Assembly (NCBI GenBank): GCA_029310945.1
Contig: JARJFC010000021.1
Span: 1-64,000 of the forward strand
Length of the DNA: 64,000 nucleotides
Source of the DNA: Leptospira sp. 96542
GTDB taxonomy: Bacteria; Spirochaetota; Leptospiria; Leptospirales; Leptospiraceae
Direction of reading: 5' to 3'
Below, in pieces: positions 1 to 11,508 of the stretch (positions are counted from its first letter, which is position 1; every line of letters begins with the position of its first letter). Made by a program: the position numbers and the translations under genes. A model generated the notes under the pieces. The model saw only the letters and a list, made by a program, of their open reading frames with translations, was not told the origin of the DNA and did not search any database.

Positions 1-2
1 TC

Positions 3-1376
3 CTCAAAATCCGTGGTCGGGACGTAGCCGTTTATGGTCATGATTTTACCCTCCGTGCGGGCTCGATGGATGCAACCAACGGTAGCAAACTGGCGCGCCT
101 CATACAAATGGCGGGTGAACACGGAATTCCCCTCATTGGGATGAACGATTCAGCAGGAGCCTATGTGCCTGCTGGTGTGGGTGGACTTGACGGATACTCC
201 GAAGCATTCACTGCCCTCCGAAAGATCAGCGGTGTGGTTCCGTCCATCATGCTTATGTTCGGATTCAATGCTGGTGGTGGGGCCTATCTCCCTAGGCAAG
301 GGTCCTTTATGATCCAATCCGATAATACCTTCTTTGGGCTCACGGGTCCTGGTGTTGTGAAGTCGGTTCTCGGAGAAGACATTTCTGCCGAAGATTTGGG
401 CGGACCAAAAGTTCATGGCCAATCGGGCGTTGTGGATTTGGTAACAAGTGACGAACTTGGATCGCTCCGTACGGCCATACGTTTGTTATCTTATCTTCCA
501 GACAATAACCATAGTTTTGCGCCTTTTTATCCTACTTCCGATTCAGTAGAACGTTTTATCTATGAAGAAGATATACTATTTCGCAAAACATTCAATTCTC
601 CAACGGGAATGAACACTCCATTTGATATCACATTGTATCTCCAACAAATTTGTGATCATGGCGAGTTTTTTGAAGTACAACCCCAAAGAGCACGGAACAT
701 TGTCACTGCTTTCGGAAGGATCGGTGGACATGTGGTAGGGTTTTTGGCAAATAACTCTGCAGTTTCATCTGGGCAAATTGATATTGGTGCTTCGAGAAAA
801 GGAACTCGATTTGTTCGGTTCTGTAATTTATACAATATCCCAATGGTATTCATTGAAGACACGACGGGATTTTTACCAGGCCGCGACCAGGAACACAACG
901 GGATCGTGCTTGAAGGACGTAAACTCCTCGATTCCATCATTGACCTAAGAACACCAAGGCTCACTCTCATCATTCGGAATGCGTTTGGTGGAGCCTATGC
1001 AACATTTAACTCGTACTTTACGGGAGCATCCATGGTGTTCGCACTTCCCACAGCAAGGATTGCCGTTATGGGACCTGCTGGTAAAGAGTATGTGTATAAG
1101 GATGAAATTTCCACAGTCCAAAAAGAATTTATGGCAAACATCAAAAAGGGGATGAGCGAAAAGGAAGCTACCTCTCAGAGAGATGGAAAGTTATTCGAAA
1201 TTGGACAAAGGTATGAAAGGGAACTCATGAATCCGAAAGAAGCATTGTCACTTGGATCTGTTTCTTCGATCATTCTGCCTGGGTTCACAAGAAAGGTACT
1301 TTCTACCAATTTGAACTTTTTAATGTCGAAATACAAACCAAGCCCAATGGCGGGTCCTCAACGGGAGTTTGAGTAA
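3..1376 (+). CDS. Acyl-CoA carboxylase carboxyltransferase (beta) subunit, 5' truncated
   Basis: Carboxyltransferase of a biotin-dependent acyl-CoA carboxylase (propionyl-/acetyl-CoA type), moving CO2 from carboxybiotin to an acyl-CoA. The reading frame is open to the left window edge: codons before the first in-frame ATG (66) encode a family-like stretch ([11 protein letters not shown]), so the gene starts outside the window. The crotonase-fold oxyanion regions are visible as [10 protein letters not shown] in the N-terminal half and [14 protein letters not shown] in the C-terminal half, with [11 protein letters not shown] near the end. The biotin carboxylase gene follows after 6 bp, so the two subunits are probably co-expressed. 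The exact acyl-CoA substrate cannot be read from the sequence. Confidence 0.9.
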   Translation, partial: LKIRGRDVAVYGHDFTLRAGSMDATNGSKLARLIQMAGEHGIPLIGMNDSAGAYVPAGVGGLDGYSEAFTALRKISGVVPSIMLMFGFNAGGGAYLPRQGSFMIQSDNTFFGLTGPGVVKSVLGEDISAEDLGGPKVHGQSGVVDLVTSDELGSLRTAIRLLSYLPDNNHSFAPFYPTSDSVERFIYEEDILFRKTFNSPTGMNTPFDITLYLQQICDHGEFFEVQPQRARNIVTAFGRIGGHVVGFLANNSAVSSGQIDIGASRKGTRFVRFCNLYNIPMVFIEDTTGFLPGRDQEHNGIVLEGRKLLDSIIDLRTPRLTLIIRNAFGGAYATFNSYFTGASMVFALPTARIAVMGPAGKEYVYKDEISTVQKEFMANIKKGMSEKEATSQRDGKLFEIGQRYERELMNPKEALSLGSVSSIILPGFTRKVLSTNLNFLMSKYKPSPMAGPQREFE

Positions 1377-1382
1377 TTTTAT

Positions 1383-4139
1383 ATGTTAGATAAAAATTTA
1401 AAACGCATTCAATTCCAAGAGTCCGAATCGGAATGGATCCGGTCATTTTCTGTGGAGTCCATCAAATGTTTGATCGTATGTAGGGGTCCTGTTCGTAAAG
1501 AAACCATGGATGTTTTTGATGCCATTGGTGTGAAAGAGTATGGAATTTTACTTTCTGAAAAAGATTCCATTGTTTATCCAAAAGCGCTTGCTCCAGAACT
1601 TCGCAATTTCCGATTTCCAGAAAACGTTCACAGGGTTCCTGATTATATGGGAGCTGGCAAAGAAGAAAAAGAAGAACGTATCAAACAAATCATTGGAATC
1701 ACAAAAGACAATCATTATACGCATATCTTTGCTGGTTACGGTTTTATGGCAGAGGATGCTGAATTCATCGAAGCCATCGAAGAGGCGGGTATCATTTTTA
1801 TGGGACCCAGTTCCCATGTTGCCAAAGGAGCCGGAGCAAAGGACGAAGCAAAAAAACTCGCACGTAGTCTCAATGTATCTGTGACACCTGGTGTGGATAA
1901 TATCACAGCGCTCGCCCTTCTTCGAAAGACTGGTAATTCAAAGGATGGGCTTCTCAAAGCGGCTAAAGAAAACCAAATCAGTTTTAATTTTGATGATAAA
2001 AAATCATTAGAAGATAACGCAGAACTATTATTACAGTTGTCTTACGAAAAAACAATCGATCTCACTTCCATTGCCGATTTACAAAAAGAATCGGAAATCC
2101 TTTGTGAAGACATTTGGAAAAAATACCCAGGCAAACGAATCCGTTTTAAATACATCGGTGGTGGTGGTGGTAAAGGCCAACGTGTCATCAGTGAAAAAAA
2201 GGAAGTGGATGCCGCTGTTATGGAAATTTTGGCAGAGTCCAAAGTAACAGCTGTTGGTTCAAACCGTAACTTCCTCATTGAGTTAAACATCGAAAACACA
2301 CGCCACAACGAAATCCAATTGATTGGCAATGGTGAGTGGTCATTGTCTTTGGGGGGTCGCGATTGTTCTTTACAAATGCATGAACAAAAACTTTTGGAAA
2401 TATCACAAACAGTTGAGTTGTTGCAAAAGGAAGCCGATTCCATTCGTTCTTCTTCACCAAAAAAAGCTGCCATTTTGGACAAAGACGTAAACTCTTTGAA
2501 AGAAATGGAAACCCAAGCGGAAGTTTTCGGTAAAGCCATTCGTTTGAATAGCGTGTCTACATTTGAGTGTATCGTGGAAGGAAATAGTTTTTTCTTCATG
2601 GAAGTGAACACAAGGATCCAAGTGGAACACCGGGTAACCGAAATGGTGTACCAAATGAAATTTGTAAATCCAAACGATCCCAATGATTTTTTTATTATTG
2701 ATTCACTTGTGGAAGCAATGGCAGTCCTTTCTATACACGGTTCCAGGGTTCCAAAACCAGAACGAATGCTCAGAAATGTATCGGGTGCAGAGGTTCGGAT
2801 CAATGCGACAAACCGTGCCCTCCAACCGCATGCTGGTGGTATCATACAAAATTGGTCGAATCCGCTCCCAGAAGAGATTAGAGATGACCAAGGGATTTGT
2901 ACAAGAAACCCAGATACGGGAGCCTTCGTTCATTATAATTTAGCAGGCGCTTATGATTCAAACGTCGCTCTCCTTGTATCCGTCGGTAATTCAAGAAAAG
3001 AGAACCTCGAAGTATTGGGAAATATCCTTCGCAAAACAGAACTTAGAGGTCAAAATTTAGAAACCAATTTGCTTGTGCACTATGGACTCATCCAGTGGAT
3101 TTTGGGTAAAGACGCTATGTTCAAACCATCTACTGCCTTTATGAATTCTTATTTGGCTGGGATTGGTGCGTTACAATCGATTATCAATGATATAGATTTA
3201 GAATTTTTGTGGTCAGAAAAATTAAAGGCTGCCGATCCAGAACGTAAAAAAATTCTTAATAAGAAACTGACATTGGTTTTACGTCCAATGGAGAGAATTT
3301 TGTCAAATCCTCACTTACTCGGTGGGTTTCTTGGTTATTATGATGGAAAACTATGGAAACGTACTTCAGGAAAACTTAGTTTTGTAAAAAATCCAATTGA
3401 GCTCTTGGAAAATTTATATTATTACCTAAACTTGAATGATACAGAATCTAAACCTAGCTCGGAAAAAATTTGGGATCATGACGCAAAACTTCTTTCGGAA
3501 GCAAAAGAGTTTTATTCGGAATTAACAAATAAACTTGGGAATCTATCTTTTGAAGAACTAACAAAGGCACTTGACTCAGGTAAAAATCCAAATACAAAGT
3601 CAATCTCTGATGAACTTTGGACACAATGCCAAAAGAGCCATAACGGATTCCAGGCAGGGCTTGAAGTTTTATTACTTCTTCCAAACATTGGAATCAAATC
3701 CAACTTTTTTGGTTTGGATGTGAATGAAGACTTTGAAGGTGTTGTTCCAGAAGAGTTCAAAACAAAAGACACTCGGGATGCGTTCATTAAAACATTAAAC
3801 CCGCCGCCAAAAATGTCGGGTGATGAAATTGTAGCCCCGATGGGTGGTATGTTCTATTCCAAAGAAGCACCTAATCTACCAATGATGGTGAATGAAGGGG
3901 AACATTTCCAAGCAGGCCAACCACTCTTTATCATCGAAGTGATGAAGATGTTCAATAAAATTTTAGCACCTGTGAGTGGAACCATGGTGAAAAATTTAAT
4001 GGTGGATTCTGATGGAAAGATTGTCACAAAAGGACAACCAATCTTCAAAATCAAACCTGACGAAGTGTTGAAGGAAGAATCTCCAGAAGACATTAAAAAA
4101 CGAATGGTTGCAGTTACGAAGGAAGTGGGTATGCTCTAA
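1383..4139 (+). CDS. Biotin carboxylase / biotin carboxyl carrier fusion of acyl-CoA carboxylase
   Basis: A 918-residue alpha-type subunit. An N-terminal biotin carboxylase domain includes an ATP-grasp glycine loop (GGGGGKGQR, about residue 260) and the catalytic-strand motif [16 protein letters not shown]-terminal biotinyl domain carries EVMKMF, with K855 as the predicted biotinylated lysine. It carboxylates biotin with ATP and bicarbonate and hands the carboxyl group to the upstream carboxyltransferase. Compared with textbook biotin carboxylases there are extra segments: roughly 60 residues between PGV and the glycine loop, and about 40 after MHEQKLLE. This points to a divergent clade. The stop codon lies inside a hairpin shared with convergent cheB. 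Confidence 0.88.
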   Translation: MLDKNLKRIQFQESESEWIRSFSVESIKCLIVCRGPVRKETMDVFDAIGVKEYGILLSEKDSIVYPKALAPELRNFRFPENVHRVPDYMGAGKEEKEERIKQIIGITKDNHYTHIFAGYGFMAEDAEFIEAIEEAGIIFMGPSSHVAKGAGAKDEAKKLARSLNVSVTPGVDNITALALLRKTGNSKDGLLKAAKENQISFNFDDKKSLEDNAELLLQLSYEKTIDLTSIADLQKESEILCEDIWKKYPGKRIRFKYIGGGGGKGQRVISEKKEVDAAVMEILAESKVTAVGSNRNFLIELNIENTRHNEIQLIGNGEWSLSLGGRDCSLQMHEQKLLEISQTVELLQKEADSIRSSSPKKAAILDKDVNSLKEMETQAEVFGKAIRLNSVSTFECIVEGNSFFFMEVNTRIQVEHRVTEMVYQMKFVNPNDPNDFFIIDSLVEAMAVLSIHGSRVPKPERMLRNVSGAEVRINATNRALQPHAGGIIQNWSNPLPEEIRDDQGICTRNPDTGAFVHYNLAGAYDSNVALLVSVGNSRKENLEVLGNILRKTELRGQNLETNLLVHYGLIQWILGKDAMFKPSTAFMNSYLAGIGALQSIINDIDLEFLWSEKLKAADPERKKILNKKLTLVLRPMERILSNPHLLGGFLGYYDGKLWKRTSGKLSFVKNPIELLENLYYYLNLNDTESKPSSEKIWDHDAKLLSEAKEFYSELTNKLGNLSFEELTKALDSGKNPNTKSISDELWTQCQKSHNGFQAGLEVLLLLPNIGIKSNFFGLDVNEDFEGVVPEEFKTKDTRDAFIKTLNPPPKMSGDEIVAPMGGMFYSKEAPNLPMMVNEGEHFQAGQPLFIIEVMKMFNKILAPVSGTMVKNLMVDSDGKIVTKGQPIFKIKPDEVLKEESPEDIKKRMVAVTKEVGML

Positions 4140-4160
4140 GCATACCCTTGTATTGTTTTG
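4127..4160. terminator. Hairpin terminator embedded in two convergent, overlapping stop codons
   Basis: GGGTATGC (4127-4134), loop TCTAA, then GCATACCC (4140-4147) form a perfect 8-bp stem followed by a T-rich stretch on the plus strand. The stem-loop contains the stop codons of both the biotin carboxylase (plus) and cheB (minus), whose ends overlap by 4 bp. Confidence 0.7.
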
Positions 4161-5188
4161 TAAATTTCGCCAAGAGGGAGGATGTGATCGACACATCCTC
4201 TTTTGATTGCTTCTTTCGGCATACCGAAAACTACTGAAGTTTCTTCATCTTGGGCTATGGTTTCCGCCCCTGCTTCTTTCATTTCCAGTAGGCCGTTTGC
4301 TCCATCATCTCCCATTCCGGTCATGATGATCCCTTTTGCGTTTTTACCTGCTTGTTTGGCAACAGAACGAAACAAAACATCAACAGAAGGTTTATGGCGA
4401 TTCACAAGTGGTCCATCCATTACCTCGATTAAATATTGTGCTCCAGACCGTTTAATGGTCATATGGCGGTTGCCAGGTGCAACATAGGCCACACCTGGAA
4501 GTACTCGGTCGCCGTTTTTACCTTCTTTTACGTTTATATCGCAGATTGAATCTAGTCTTTTGGCAAAGGCTTCTGTGAATTTTTCAGGCATATGTTGGAC
4601 AATGACAATGCCAGGTGTTTTGCCCAGGGGTAATTTTGATAGAACTTCTTCCAGTGCGATGGTTCCACCTGTGGAAGTTCCGATAGCCACAATTTTTTCC
4701 GTAGCTTGGATTTTGGAGATATCTTGGATTAGTTTAGATTGAGGTTTAATCGATAATTTTTGATTTAAGTTTGTATGGCGATTTAAATTGCTACCAGCGG
4801 CACTGATTACGGCATCTGTTAATTGGATCGTGCTTTCGTTTAAAAAATCTTTTAATCCGATCTTTGGTTTGGTAATGATTTCACTAGCACCCAAACTGAG
4901 TGCAATCATCGCTGTATTCGAACCTGACTCTGTTAAGGTGGAACAAATAACGACAGGTGTTGGCCTTTCAGCCATTATTTTTTTTAGAAAACTAAGTCCG
5001 TCCATCCTTGGCATTTCAATATCAAGAACAATCACATCCGGCCAGTTTTCATTCATTTTACTTAGAGCAAAAATTGGATCTGGAGCACTGCCGAGAAATT
5101 CGAAACTTGGGTCTGTTTTGAATATTTCACCAAGCACCTGTCTTACGACTGCGGAATCATCAATTACAAATACTTTTGTTTTTTTCAT
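4136..5188 (-). CDS. cheB: CheB chemotaxis response regulator / protein-glutamate methylesterase
   Basis: A 350-residue CheB that demethylates (and deamidates) chemoreceptor glutamates in adaptation. The N-terminal receiver domain has the DD pair (D10-D11), the phospho-acceptor D56 in [11 protein letters not shown] and a KPK motif. The C-terminal methylesterase domain shows the serine motif TSTGGT, the histidine motif [12 protein letters not shown] and the aspartate motif GMGDDGANG, giving a complete Ser-His-Asp triad. It is the last gene of the chemotaxis operon, 3 bp after cheD. Length and domain order are typical. Confidence 0.96.
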   Translation of the reverse strand: MKKTKVFVIDDSAVVRQVLGEIFKTDPSFEFLGSAPDPIFALSKMNENWPDVIVLDIEMPRMDGLSFLKKIMAERPTPVVICSTLTESGSNTAMIALSLGASEIITKPKIGLKDFLNESTIQLTDAVISAAGSNLNRHTNLNQKLSIKPQSKLIQDISKIQATEKIVAIGTSTGGTIALEEVLSKLPLGKTPGIVIVQHMPEKFTEAFAKRLDSICDINVKEGKNGDRVLPGVAYVAPGNRHMTIKRSGAQYLIEVMDGPLVNRHKPSVDVLFRSVAKQAGKNAKGIIMTGMGDDGANGLLEMKEAGAETIAQDEETSVVFGMPKEAIKRGCVDHILPLGEIYKTIQGYA

Positions 5189-5191
5189 GGA

Positions 5192-5686
5192 TTATTTTTT
5201 CTCTACCCAAACCTCTCCGTCCCAAACGGAGAAATAAATTTTTCTCGATTGTATACCACCGATGTCTTTAGATAAAATTTTTATACCTAGTTTTTTTAAC
5301 TCATTGATTGCAAAGTCAGAATTTCGACTGCCAATTTGGCCTGCGAGCTTATCGTCCAATAATTCTTTTTCATGTGTTAAGAACATGTTTGAGCCGCCAA
5401 AAATGCGGGCTTTGAATGATTTTGGATCTAGTCGTTTTGTTTTTATTTCTTTAAGGAATAATGAAATTGCATCTTCGCCATATTTGCCATTTAGTGTGGA
5501 ATCTCGAAAATTTCCATTTTGTAGTGGCAATATATAATGGCACATCCCACCCAGTTTAGCTTCGGGATTCCAGAGAATGATAGAAACGCAAGACCCAAGC
5601 AAAGTGCGAATGCGAATGTTCGGGCCTCCAAAGTAAAAATCTCCAGGATTTAGATAATAATCTATAATTGAATCGGGTATTTCCAT
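5192..5686 (-). CDS. cheD: CheD chemoreceptor glutamine deamidase
   Basis: A 164-residue CheD, which deamidates receptor glutamines. The catalytic Cys lies in TLLGSCVSI (C33) and the His in MCHYILP (H50), the classical Cys-His arrangement. I start the gene at the ATG 5684-5686 because it overlaps the cheW stop as TGATG, typical translational coupling. An in-frame TTG one codon upstream is the alternative. It sits between cheW and cheB. Confidence 0.93.
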   Translation of the reverse strand: MEIPDSIIDYYLNPGDFYFGGPNIRIRTLLGSCVSIILWNPEAKLGGMCHYILPLQNGNFRDSTLNGKYGEDAISLFLKEIKTKRLDPKSFKARIFGGSNMFLTHEKELLDDKLAGQIGSRNSDFAINELKKLGIKILSKDIGGIQSRKIYFSVWDGEVWVEKK

Positions 5687-6162
5687 CAATTGAGATTCAA
5701 TGATTTTTCTTGGATATCTTGTATTTCCGATAGATTTAGAATTTGATTAATTTTTAAGATGATAACAAATCCAGAATCTAATTTACCCAGGCCTTGTATA
5801 AAATCTAATCTGATCTTTGATCCAAAGTTAGGTGGATCCTCGATTTTTTCTTCGTGAATGTCAACTACCTCGTCCACTGTGTCTACGAGTAATCCAACAT
5901 CAACAGTTTCTGATTCCAGATTTACTTCTGTTATGATGATACAGGTTTTTCGACTCGTTTTAGTTTTTGTTTTGTAGAACCTCATATTGAGGTCTATAAC
6001 TGGAACAACATTTCCGCGTAAATTGATGATCCCTGGGATATAATCGGGCATCATTGGGACATTGGTTAAAGATTCAAATTCAATGATTTCTTTGATATGC
6101 AATATCCCTAACCCAAAAGTTTCTTCTGATAGATGAAATGTTAAATACTGAATGTCTTGCAT
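5686..6162 (-). CDS. cheW: CheW chemotaxis coupling protein
   Basis: A single CheW-like SH3-pair domain of 158 residues that links chemoreceptors to CheA. The family core is seen in FGLGILHIKEIIEF, the central GIINLRGNVVPVIDL motif and DTVDEVVDI. It has no receiver domain, so this is CheW and not CheV. Its stop overlaps the cheD start and it follows the receptor gene by 11 bp. Confidence 0.94.
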   Translation of the reverse strand: MQDIQYLTFHLSEETFGLGILHIKEIIEFESLTNVPMMPDYIPGIINLRGNVVPVIDLNMRFYKTKTKTSRKTCIIITEVNLESETVDVGLLVDTVDEVVDIHEEKIEDPPNFGSKIRLDFIQGLGKLDSGFVIILKINQILNLSEIQDIQEKSLNLN

Positions 6163-6173
6163 CGTTTTGAACC

Positions 6174-8609
6174 TTAGTATTTTTTAAATCTGTCAGAAAC
6201 GGATTCTGATCTGATTGGGTTAACAAGGCCAACTTGTTTATTTGTATTCAGTTGTTTTGAAGATTTAAACACAGGAGAATCTGAAGTATTTAATTTAAAG
6301 AAACTAACAGAGTTTAGTAACTGTTCTGCTCTTGCTTTCAGTTCTTCCGCAATCGCTGCTAATTCTTCGGAAGATGAGGCGCTTTGTTGTGAAACTTGGT
6401 CTAATTGGGACATTGCCTTATTGACTTCACTCACACCAGACGATTGTTCTTGGCTAGCAGCCGCTATCTCTTGGACTAAATCTGCGGTTTTGTTAATAGC
6501 AGGCACTATTTCTTCAATGAGTTTGCCAGCCTTTTCGGCAATTTCTACCGATCCGCCAGCTAAAGTTCCAATTTCATTTGCAGATTTTTGACTGCGTTCG
6601 GCAAGTTTACGCACTTCCGATGCAACAACGGCAAATCCCTTACCATGTTCTCCAGCTCTTGCCGCCTCGATAGCTGCATTTAATGCAAGTAAGTTGGTTT
6701 GGTATGCAATATCTTCGATGATTGAAATTTTATCCGCAATTTCTTTCATCGCAGAAACTGTATTTTTAACTGCCTCACCACCTTGTTTTGCTTCTTTCGC
6801 TGATTTTGTGGCAATCGATTCTGTTTGTTTTGCATTATCAGCATTTTGATCGATGGATGCACCCATTTCTTCCAGGCTTGCGGTTGTTTCTTCCACAGAA
6901 GCTGCCTGCTCGCTTGCACCTTGGGATAAAGTACCTGCTGTTGCAGATACTTCTTCTGAGGCCGTTACAAGGGCATCTGTATTTGTTTTGACTTCCTCTA
7001 TGATTTTGATGAGAGTTTTAGAAGTATTGTTGAAACTGTCTCTTAATTTCGCAAATCCACCTTCATACTTATTTTCAATTTGAACTGTAAGATCACCTTT
7101 TTCTAAGGCAGCCAATCCAATGACCAGATCGTCTACAATGCGCGCAGTTTCCAAAGTTAATTTTTTTTGCTCAGAAATGTCTGTCGCAAACTTAATTACT
7201 TTATATGGTTTTCCATTTGTATCTAGGATTGGAGTATAAGTTGCCTGTAACCAAACATCGTTTTTACTTTTATTAATTCGTTTGTATTCACCTGATTGGA
7301 ATTCACCACGGTTAAGATTACTCCAAAACTGTCTATATTCCTCACTGCTAGCTTCTTCCTTCCCAACAAACATCCTATGGTGTTGCCCTTTAATTTCTGC
7401 TAAATCATAACCCATTACATTTAAAAAGTTCTGGTTTGCATATATAATGGTACCGTCCAAATTAAATTCAATTGTTGCCTGGGAACGATTGATAGCCGCT
7501 TCATTTGCATTGGTCTCCGTTACGTCAGACCATTCCACCACACTCCCCAATCTTTCTCCGGATTGGGTGATGATTGGGTTTGCAATCAAATTGAATTCGC
7601 GATTTCCTATTTTGATGCTGGATCTGAATTCGGATGTGAAGCTTGAGAGTAGTCTTCTTTGGTGGCTCGGGTCTTTATGGAAATGATCTATATTACTTCC
7701 CATAAGTTGGTTGAGAGAAAAATTACGCAACTGGCCTTTGATTTCTGATTCTGATTTTGCAAACATTTCCCGAATGGATTTATTCATGTAAATTACATTT
7801 AGGTCACTATCTGCCATCATAATATTAGTGGATACATTGTCCAAGGCAGACTTTATTCGCAAACTTTTGTTAGATTCCTCCAAAAACTGATTGAGAAGTT
7901 CATCTAGTTTTCTAGCCAATTCGCCAAATTCTGATTTGCTTTTGTTACTAAGACGAATGGTTTTATTGCCATTTATTATTTGTTGCAGATCGTGTAGGAT
8001 TTTTTGGAGTGGAGCCGCAATTGTTTTTACATTAACAAGAAATAAGATGAATGATAAAATTGTATAAATCACACCCAAAATAAAAATAATCTGAATGAGT
8101 TCTGGGTTTCCTTCGTTTTGCGACGTAGTGTTTATTTGGTCATTTCCAATTAGTTTAGAAATGTTATCTGAAATTTCCATCCATGTATTCGTGAAAGTAT
8201 AATTGAAGTTTCCTTTTTTTGCAGCCTCAATGGAAAGATTGGATTCCAAATCAGATATTAATTTTTGATTTAGAGTTTCGATGATTTTTAATGTATTTTC
8301 ATCACGAAGTTGGGATGGTAAGGAATTTAAGGTTTCATTTAATTCTGCAGTTTGTGATTTGAACTTTTCAAAATCAGCATTCTCAAACGAACCTTTCGAT
8401 ACAAAAGACTGTATCGATTTATTTATTATAGATTCCTTTCCGATCAAATCTCTGATGAATTTTCTATTTTCATCTTTGGATTTAGAAATAAATTCATTGT
8501 TCTCGTTATTTAGTTTTAATTGCCAAATGATATAGGATGAAGTTAAGGTAACATAAAATAAACTAAATACAAAAAAGACAGTTAGTTTGGTAGTGGTGGT
8601 GAATTTCAT
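6174..8609 (-). CDS. Methyl-accepting chemotaxis protein with two PAS domains
   Basis: An 811-residue receptor. Two hydrophobic segments (about 9-30 and 171-193) flank a periplasmic region of about 140 residues, followed by a HAMP region (about 195-250). Next come two PAS-like modules (about 255-370 and 375-490; the second has [19 protein letters not shown], a common PAS/PAC pattern), a second HAMP-like stretch, and the cytoplasmic signalling domain. Its conserved hairpin tip is [20 protein letters not shown]. The architecture resembles aerotaxis/redox receptors, but no cofactor can be proved. It is encoded inside the che operon, 1 bp from cheA, so it is likely a dedicated partner. Confidence 0.93.
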   Translation of the reverse strand: MKFTTTTKLTVFFVFSLFYVTLTSSYIIWQLKLNNENNEFISKSKDENRKFIRDLIGKESIINKSIQSFVSKGSFENADFEKFKSQTAELNETLNSLPSQLRDENTLKIIETLNQKLISDLESNLSIEAAKKGNFNYTFTNTWMEISDNISKLIGNDQINTTSQNEGNPELIQIIFILGVIYTILSFILFLVNVKTIAAPLQKILHDLQQIINGNKTIRLSNKSKSEFGELARKLDELLNQFLEESNKSLRIKSALDNVSTNIMMADSDLNVIYMNKSIREMFAKSESEIKGQLRNFSLNQLMGSNIDHFHKDPSHQRRLLSSFTSEFRSSIKIGNREFNLIANPIITQSGERLGSVVEWSDVTETNANEAAINRSQATIEFNLDGTIIYANQNFLNVMGYDLAEIKGQHHRMFVGKEEASSEEYRQFWSNLNRGEFQSGEYKRINKSKNDVWLQATYTPILDTNGKPYKVIKFATDISEQKKLTLETARIVDDLVIGLAALEKGDLTVQIENKYEGGFAKLRDSFNNTSKTLIKIIEEVKTNTDALVTASEEVSATAGTLSQGASEQAASVEETTASLEEMGASIDQNADNAKQTESIATKSAKEAKQGGEAVKNTVSAMKEIADKISIIEDIAYQTNLLALNAAIEAARAGEHGKGFAVVASEVRKLAERSQKSANEIGTLAGGSVEIAEKAGKLIEEIVPAINKTADLVQEIAAASQEQSSGVSEVNKAMSQLDQVSQQSASSSEELAAIAEELKARAEQLLNSVSFFKLNTSDSPVFKSSKQLNTNKQVGLVNPIRSESVSDRFKKY

Positions 8610-8610
8610 T

Positions 8611-10761
8611 TTATCCTCTTTTATTCAGCAAAAATTCGGTTTCTAATGCAATTGTATGATCAAATAATGAATTAACATCAAGAATGAGAGCAAGCGATCC
8701 ATCGGCAAGTATGCTTGTTCCACTAACTCCCTTCACATGGTGAAAGACGGATCCCATCGGTCTTATCACTGTTTGGTATTCGCCAAACAATCGATCAACG
8801 ACAATACCTGCTTTTTTTTCACCATTGCGAACAATGACTATATTTTCTCTCTCGCCAGATTTTGTATCCTCATTGGACGGAAAATAGTCATTTAAACGTA
8901 TATACGGAATTAAATTTCCTCGCAAGGCAAAGTATTGGTTGGATTTTGTTTCGTTTTCTTCACTGAAATCCAAACATTCGAGGATCATCTCCATCGGAAT
9001 GATATACCGATTTTTTCCGATTCCAACTAAAAAACCATCGATGATTGCAAGTGTAAGAGGCAGCCTAAGGATGAACTTACTACCTTCATTTTCTTTCGAA
9101 CGGATACTAATGATCCCTCGGAGTGACTCTATGTTTTTATTGACAACATCAAGCCCAACACCACGCCCGGAAACGTTCGTCACTTTATCCGCGGTCGAAA
9201 AACCAGGATGGAAGAGCAGCTTATATATTTCGTCCTCTGAATCTTGGATGGCTGCGGTGATGATACCTTTTTCTTTTGCTTTGGACAAAACTTTCTTTTT
9301 GTTGATACCAGCTCCGTCATCCGCTACTTCAATCACGATCGAGCCGCCTTCGTGGTAGGCATTGAGGTGGATAATACCAGCTTTGGGTTTTCCTTTTTTG
9401 ATACGTTCTTCAGGAGTTTCCATTCCATGATCACATGCATTTCTGATTAAATGGGTGAGGGGGTCTCCTAATTTTTCAACGATGTTTCGGTCAAGTTCTG
9501 TGTCTTTTCCTTCAATGACCAAAGAAATTTCCTTACCTAACTCTTTACTTAAATCGCGGATTATCCTTTGGTATTTTTGGAATAAATCTCCGATGGGAAC
9601 CATCCGGAGTTTGAGAGAAATTTCCCTTACTTCATTCAGGAGTCGCATAACAAGAATCGATGATTCAATCAGGTTTGGGTCTTCAGTTCCTGTTAATTGC
9701 TGATTCATGTTGGCACATGATACTACAAGTTCTCCCACACGATTGATCAAGCTGTCAATACGTTTGGAATCTACTCTGATTGTAGATTGTTTCGATGTTT
9801 GATCTAATTCAGGATTCTTTTGAGGCGAATTTTGTATTTGGTTCAAAGAGGTTTTAGTGATCGCCACAGTTTCAGAATCATTTTCATTTTTCAATCGTTC
9901 AAAATATTCGACCAATTCATTTTCTGATAAGAGACCCATTTCTTTCCAGAGGTTTCCCAAATAGATTTCTTCCTCTGGCAATTGGGTTGCTAAATCCACT
10001 AGTTCACTTACAGAAGAGTTTTTTGGTAGAATGTGTAAAAAGGAATCTGCCTCGATGAAACTAAATGCGTTTCGGATTGTATCTAGGGTCTCTCGTGTGT
10101 CTAAAACAATTTCGAAACCAAGGTAACATTGTTCGGGATCAAAACTTTGGTTCGTTTCGAGAAAAGTATCGATTGTTTTTACATACTTGATTTTGCCTAA
10201 TTTTTTTAAGTAAGAAATAAAGGACATAGGATCAAAACCAAGTAAAAATACATTCTGGTTCGGCCTGAAGGAAATTAAAACAAAACGAGTACCATTAACA
10301 TTTTGAACAATGAATTTATCGGATTCAATATTTTCCGATTTGTTCGTATCCTCTTTTTCGGTTTCTGTATTTTCCTGATTCGTGTATGGGTAAATTTGTT
10401 TTAGAATTGATTCACCGAATTCTAATTTTTCCTTTGGAATTGGGCCATTAGTTTCCGTAGTTACGAGATATGTTAGGTGGTCTTTCGCGGTAAGTAAAAT
10501 TTCTACAAATTTTTTTTGAAAAGTAATACTTTTTGACCGCAAACCATCTAGTAGGTTTTCAACAACATGTGTGAATTTGACGGTTGAATCAAATCCAAAC
10601 ATACCCGCTGTTCCTTTGATCGTGTGAGCGGCACGGAAGATTGCATTCAGATCCTCTTCATTTGGGTTTTGCGATTCAATGCGTAATAGTATATTTTCCA
10701 TGTCACGGAGTAGTTCTTCCGATTCAACAAGGTAGGCATCAATGACTTCCGATAAATCCAC
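8611..10761 (-). CDS. cheA: CheA chemotaxis histidine kinase with atypical middle region
   Basis: Autophosphorylating kinase of the chemotaxis array. I choose the GTG at 10759-10761: it shares one base with the upstream STAS gene's TAG stop (TAGTG), an AAGG ribosome site precedes it, and the protein then begins at the Hpt helix. That gives 716 residues; a longer in-frame extension would have no homology. Domains: Hpt with H46 (FRAAHTIKG); a region of about 155-245 that replaces the usual P2 domain; a short [20 protein letters not shown] motif (269-288); dimerisation (about 328-430); HATPase with [11 protein letters not shown] (438-448) and DDGAG; C-terminal CheW-like domain. The classical CheY-binding P2 domain is not recognisable. 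Confidence 0.93.
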   Translation of the reverse strand: MDLSEVIDAYLVESEELLRDMENILLRIESQNPNEEDLNAIFRAAHTIKGTAGMFGFDSTVKFTHVVENLLDGLRSKSITFQKKFVEILLTAKDHLTYLVTTETNGPIPKEKLEFGESILKQIYPYTNQENTETEKEDTNKSENIESDKFIVQNVNGTRFVLISFRPNQNVFLLGFDPMSFISYLKKLGKIKYVKTIDTFLETNQSFDPEQCYLGFEIVLDTRETLDTIRNAFSFIEADSFLHILPKNSSVSELVDLATQLPEEEIYLGNLWKEMGLLSENELVEYFERLKNENDSETVAITKTSLNQIQNSPQKNPELDQTSKQSTIRVDSKRIDSLINRVGELVVSCANMNQQLTGTEDPNLIESSILVMRLLNEVREISLKLRMVPIGDLFQKYQRIIRDLSKELGKEISLVIEGKDTELDRNIVEKLGDPLTHLIRNACDHGMETPEERIKKGKPKAGIIHLNAYHEGGSIVIEVADDGAGINKKKVLSKAKEKGIITAAIQDSEDEIYKLLFHPGFSTADKVTNVSGRGVGLDVVNKNIESLRGIISIRSKENEGSKFILRLPLTLAIIDGFLVGIGKNRYIIPMEMILECLDFSEENETKSNQYFALRGNLIPYIRLNDYFPSNEDTKSGERENIVIVRNGEKKAGIVVDRLFGEYQTVIRPMGSVFHHVKGVSGTSILADGSLALILDVNSLFDHTIALETEFLLNKRG

Positions 10762-11132
10762 TAGTTTACCTTTTTTGTTCCGTATCCAAATTCTAATTCT
10801 TTCGCGTATTCCTTTTTGACTTTGATTTTGTCGCCAAAGTAAGAAACAAGCCCCAAAACATCTAAAATTTTTAATACAGGAAGCGAATGGTTTCGCAAAT
10901 GTAGCGTTAGGTGCTGCTGTAAACATGCCTTTTTGATGTACATAAGCAATTGTATACCAGCACTATCGATACGTTGGATGTTTTCTAAATTGAGGATAAT
11001 GACGGTACCTTTATCAAAATGCCAATGGTTAGAAATTTCCAACCATTGGTTTACATGGGGTGCCGTTAATTTTCCTTCCCAAACAATTTCAGGACCTGAA
11101 TTTTTACTTTGAATCGTTTGGGAAGGTTCCAT
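10761..11132 (-). CDS. STAS-domain (anti-anti-sigma-like) protein
   Basis: 123 residues matching the STAS fold: a beta strand with TVIILNLENIQRIDSAGIQLLMYIKKAC, the conserved DSAG being the site where the regulatory Ser is phosphorylated in SpoIIAA-type proteins. Such proteins act in partner-switching or as scaffold modules. It lies between cheY and cheA with 1-bp gaps or overlaps, so it probably works with the chemotaxis complex rather than a sigma factor. No kinase or phosphatase partner is seen nearby. Confidence 0.82.
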   Translation of the reverse strand: MEPSQTIQSKNSGPEIVWEGKLTAPHVNQWLEISNHWHFDKGTVIILNLENIQRIDSAGIQLLMYIKKACLQQHLTLHLRNHSLPVLKILDVLGLVSYFGDKIKVKKEYAKELEFGYGTKKVN

Positions 11133-11133
11133 A

Positions 11134-11499
11134 TTACGCTAAGAGTTTCGCAATTGTATCCAATAATTCTTCTGGAGAAAAAGGTTTTGTTAACCATGCT
11201 TTTGCCCCAGCATCCATACCCATTTGTTTTTTTTCAGGTTGTGATTCTGTTGTCAGCATGATAATCGGAGTGAATTTGTATTTCGGGTCAGACTTTACTT
11301 TTTTGATAAAACTGATCCCATCCATATTGGGCATGTTCATATCCGAAACGATCAAATCAACATTGTTAGTTTCTAATTGTTTTAAGCCCTCCAAACCATC
11401 TCCAGCTTCAATTAAGTCAAAATTTGCATTTTTTAAATGTACGGAGATGATTTTTCTAAAAACAGCAGAATCATCGATGATAAGAATTTTTTGGTTCAT
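11134..11499 (-). CDS. cheY: CheY-like single-domain response regulator
   Basis: 121 residues, receiver domain only. Acidic pair D9-D10, phospho-acceptor D53 in IVSDMNMPNMDG, switch Thr in IIMLTTES and the invariant Lys in WLTKPFS. It carries the signal from CheA to the flagellar switch (FliM and FliN are encoded at 37457 and 28236). It starts at ATG 11499 and is 1 bp from the STAS gene. Confidence 0.92.
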   Translation of the reverse strand: MNQKILIIDDSAVFRKIISVHLKNANFDLIEAGDGLEGLKQLETNNVDLIVSDMNMPNMDGISFIKKVKSDPKYKFTPIIMLTTESQPEKKQMGMDAGAKAWLTKPFSPEELLDTIAKLLA

Positions 11500-11508
11500 T
11501 TTTTTTCC

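Noticed and set aside
2042..2845. 267-codon ORF antisense to the biotin carboxylase
   Set aside because: Coding signal and motifs lie on the plus strand.
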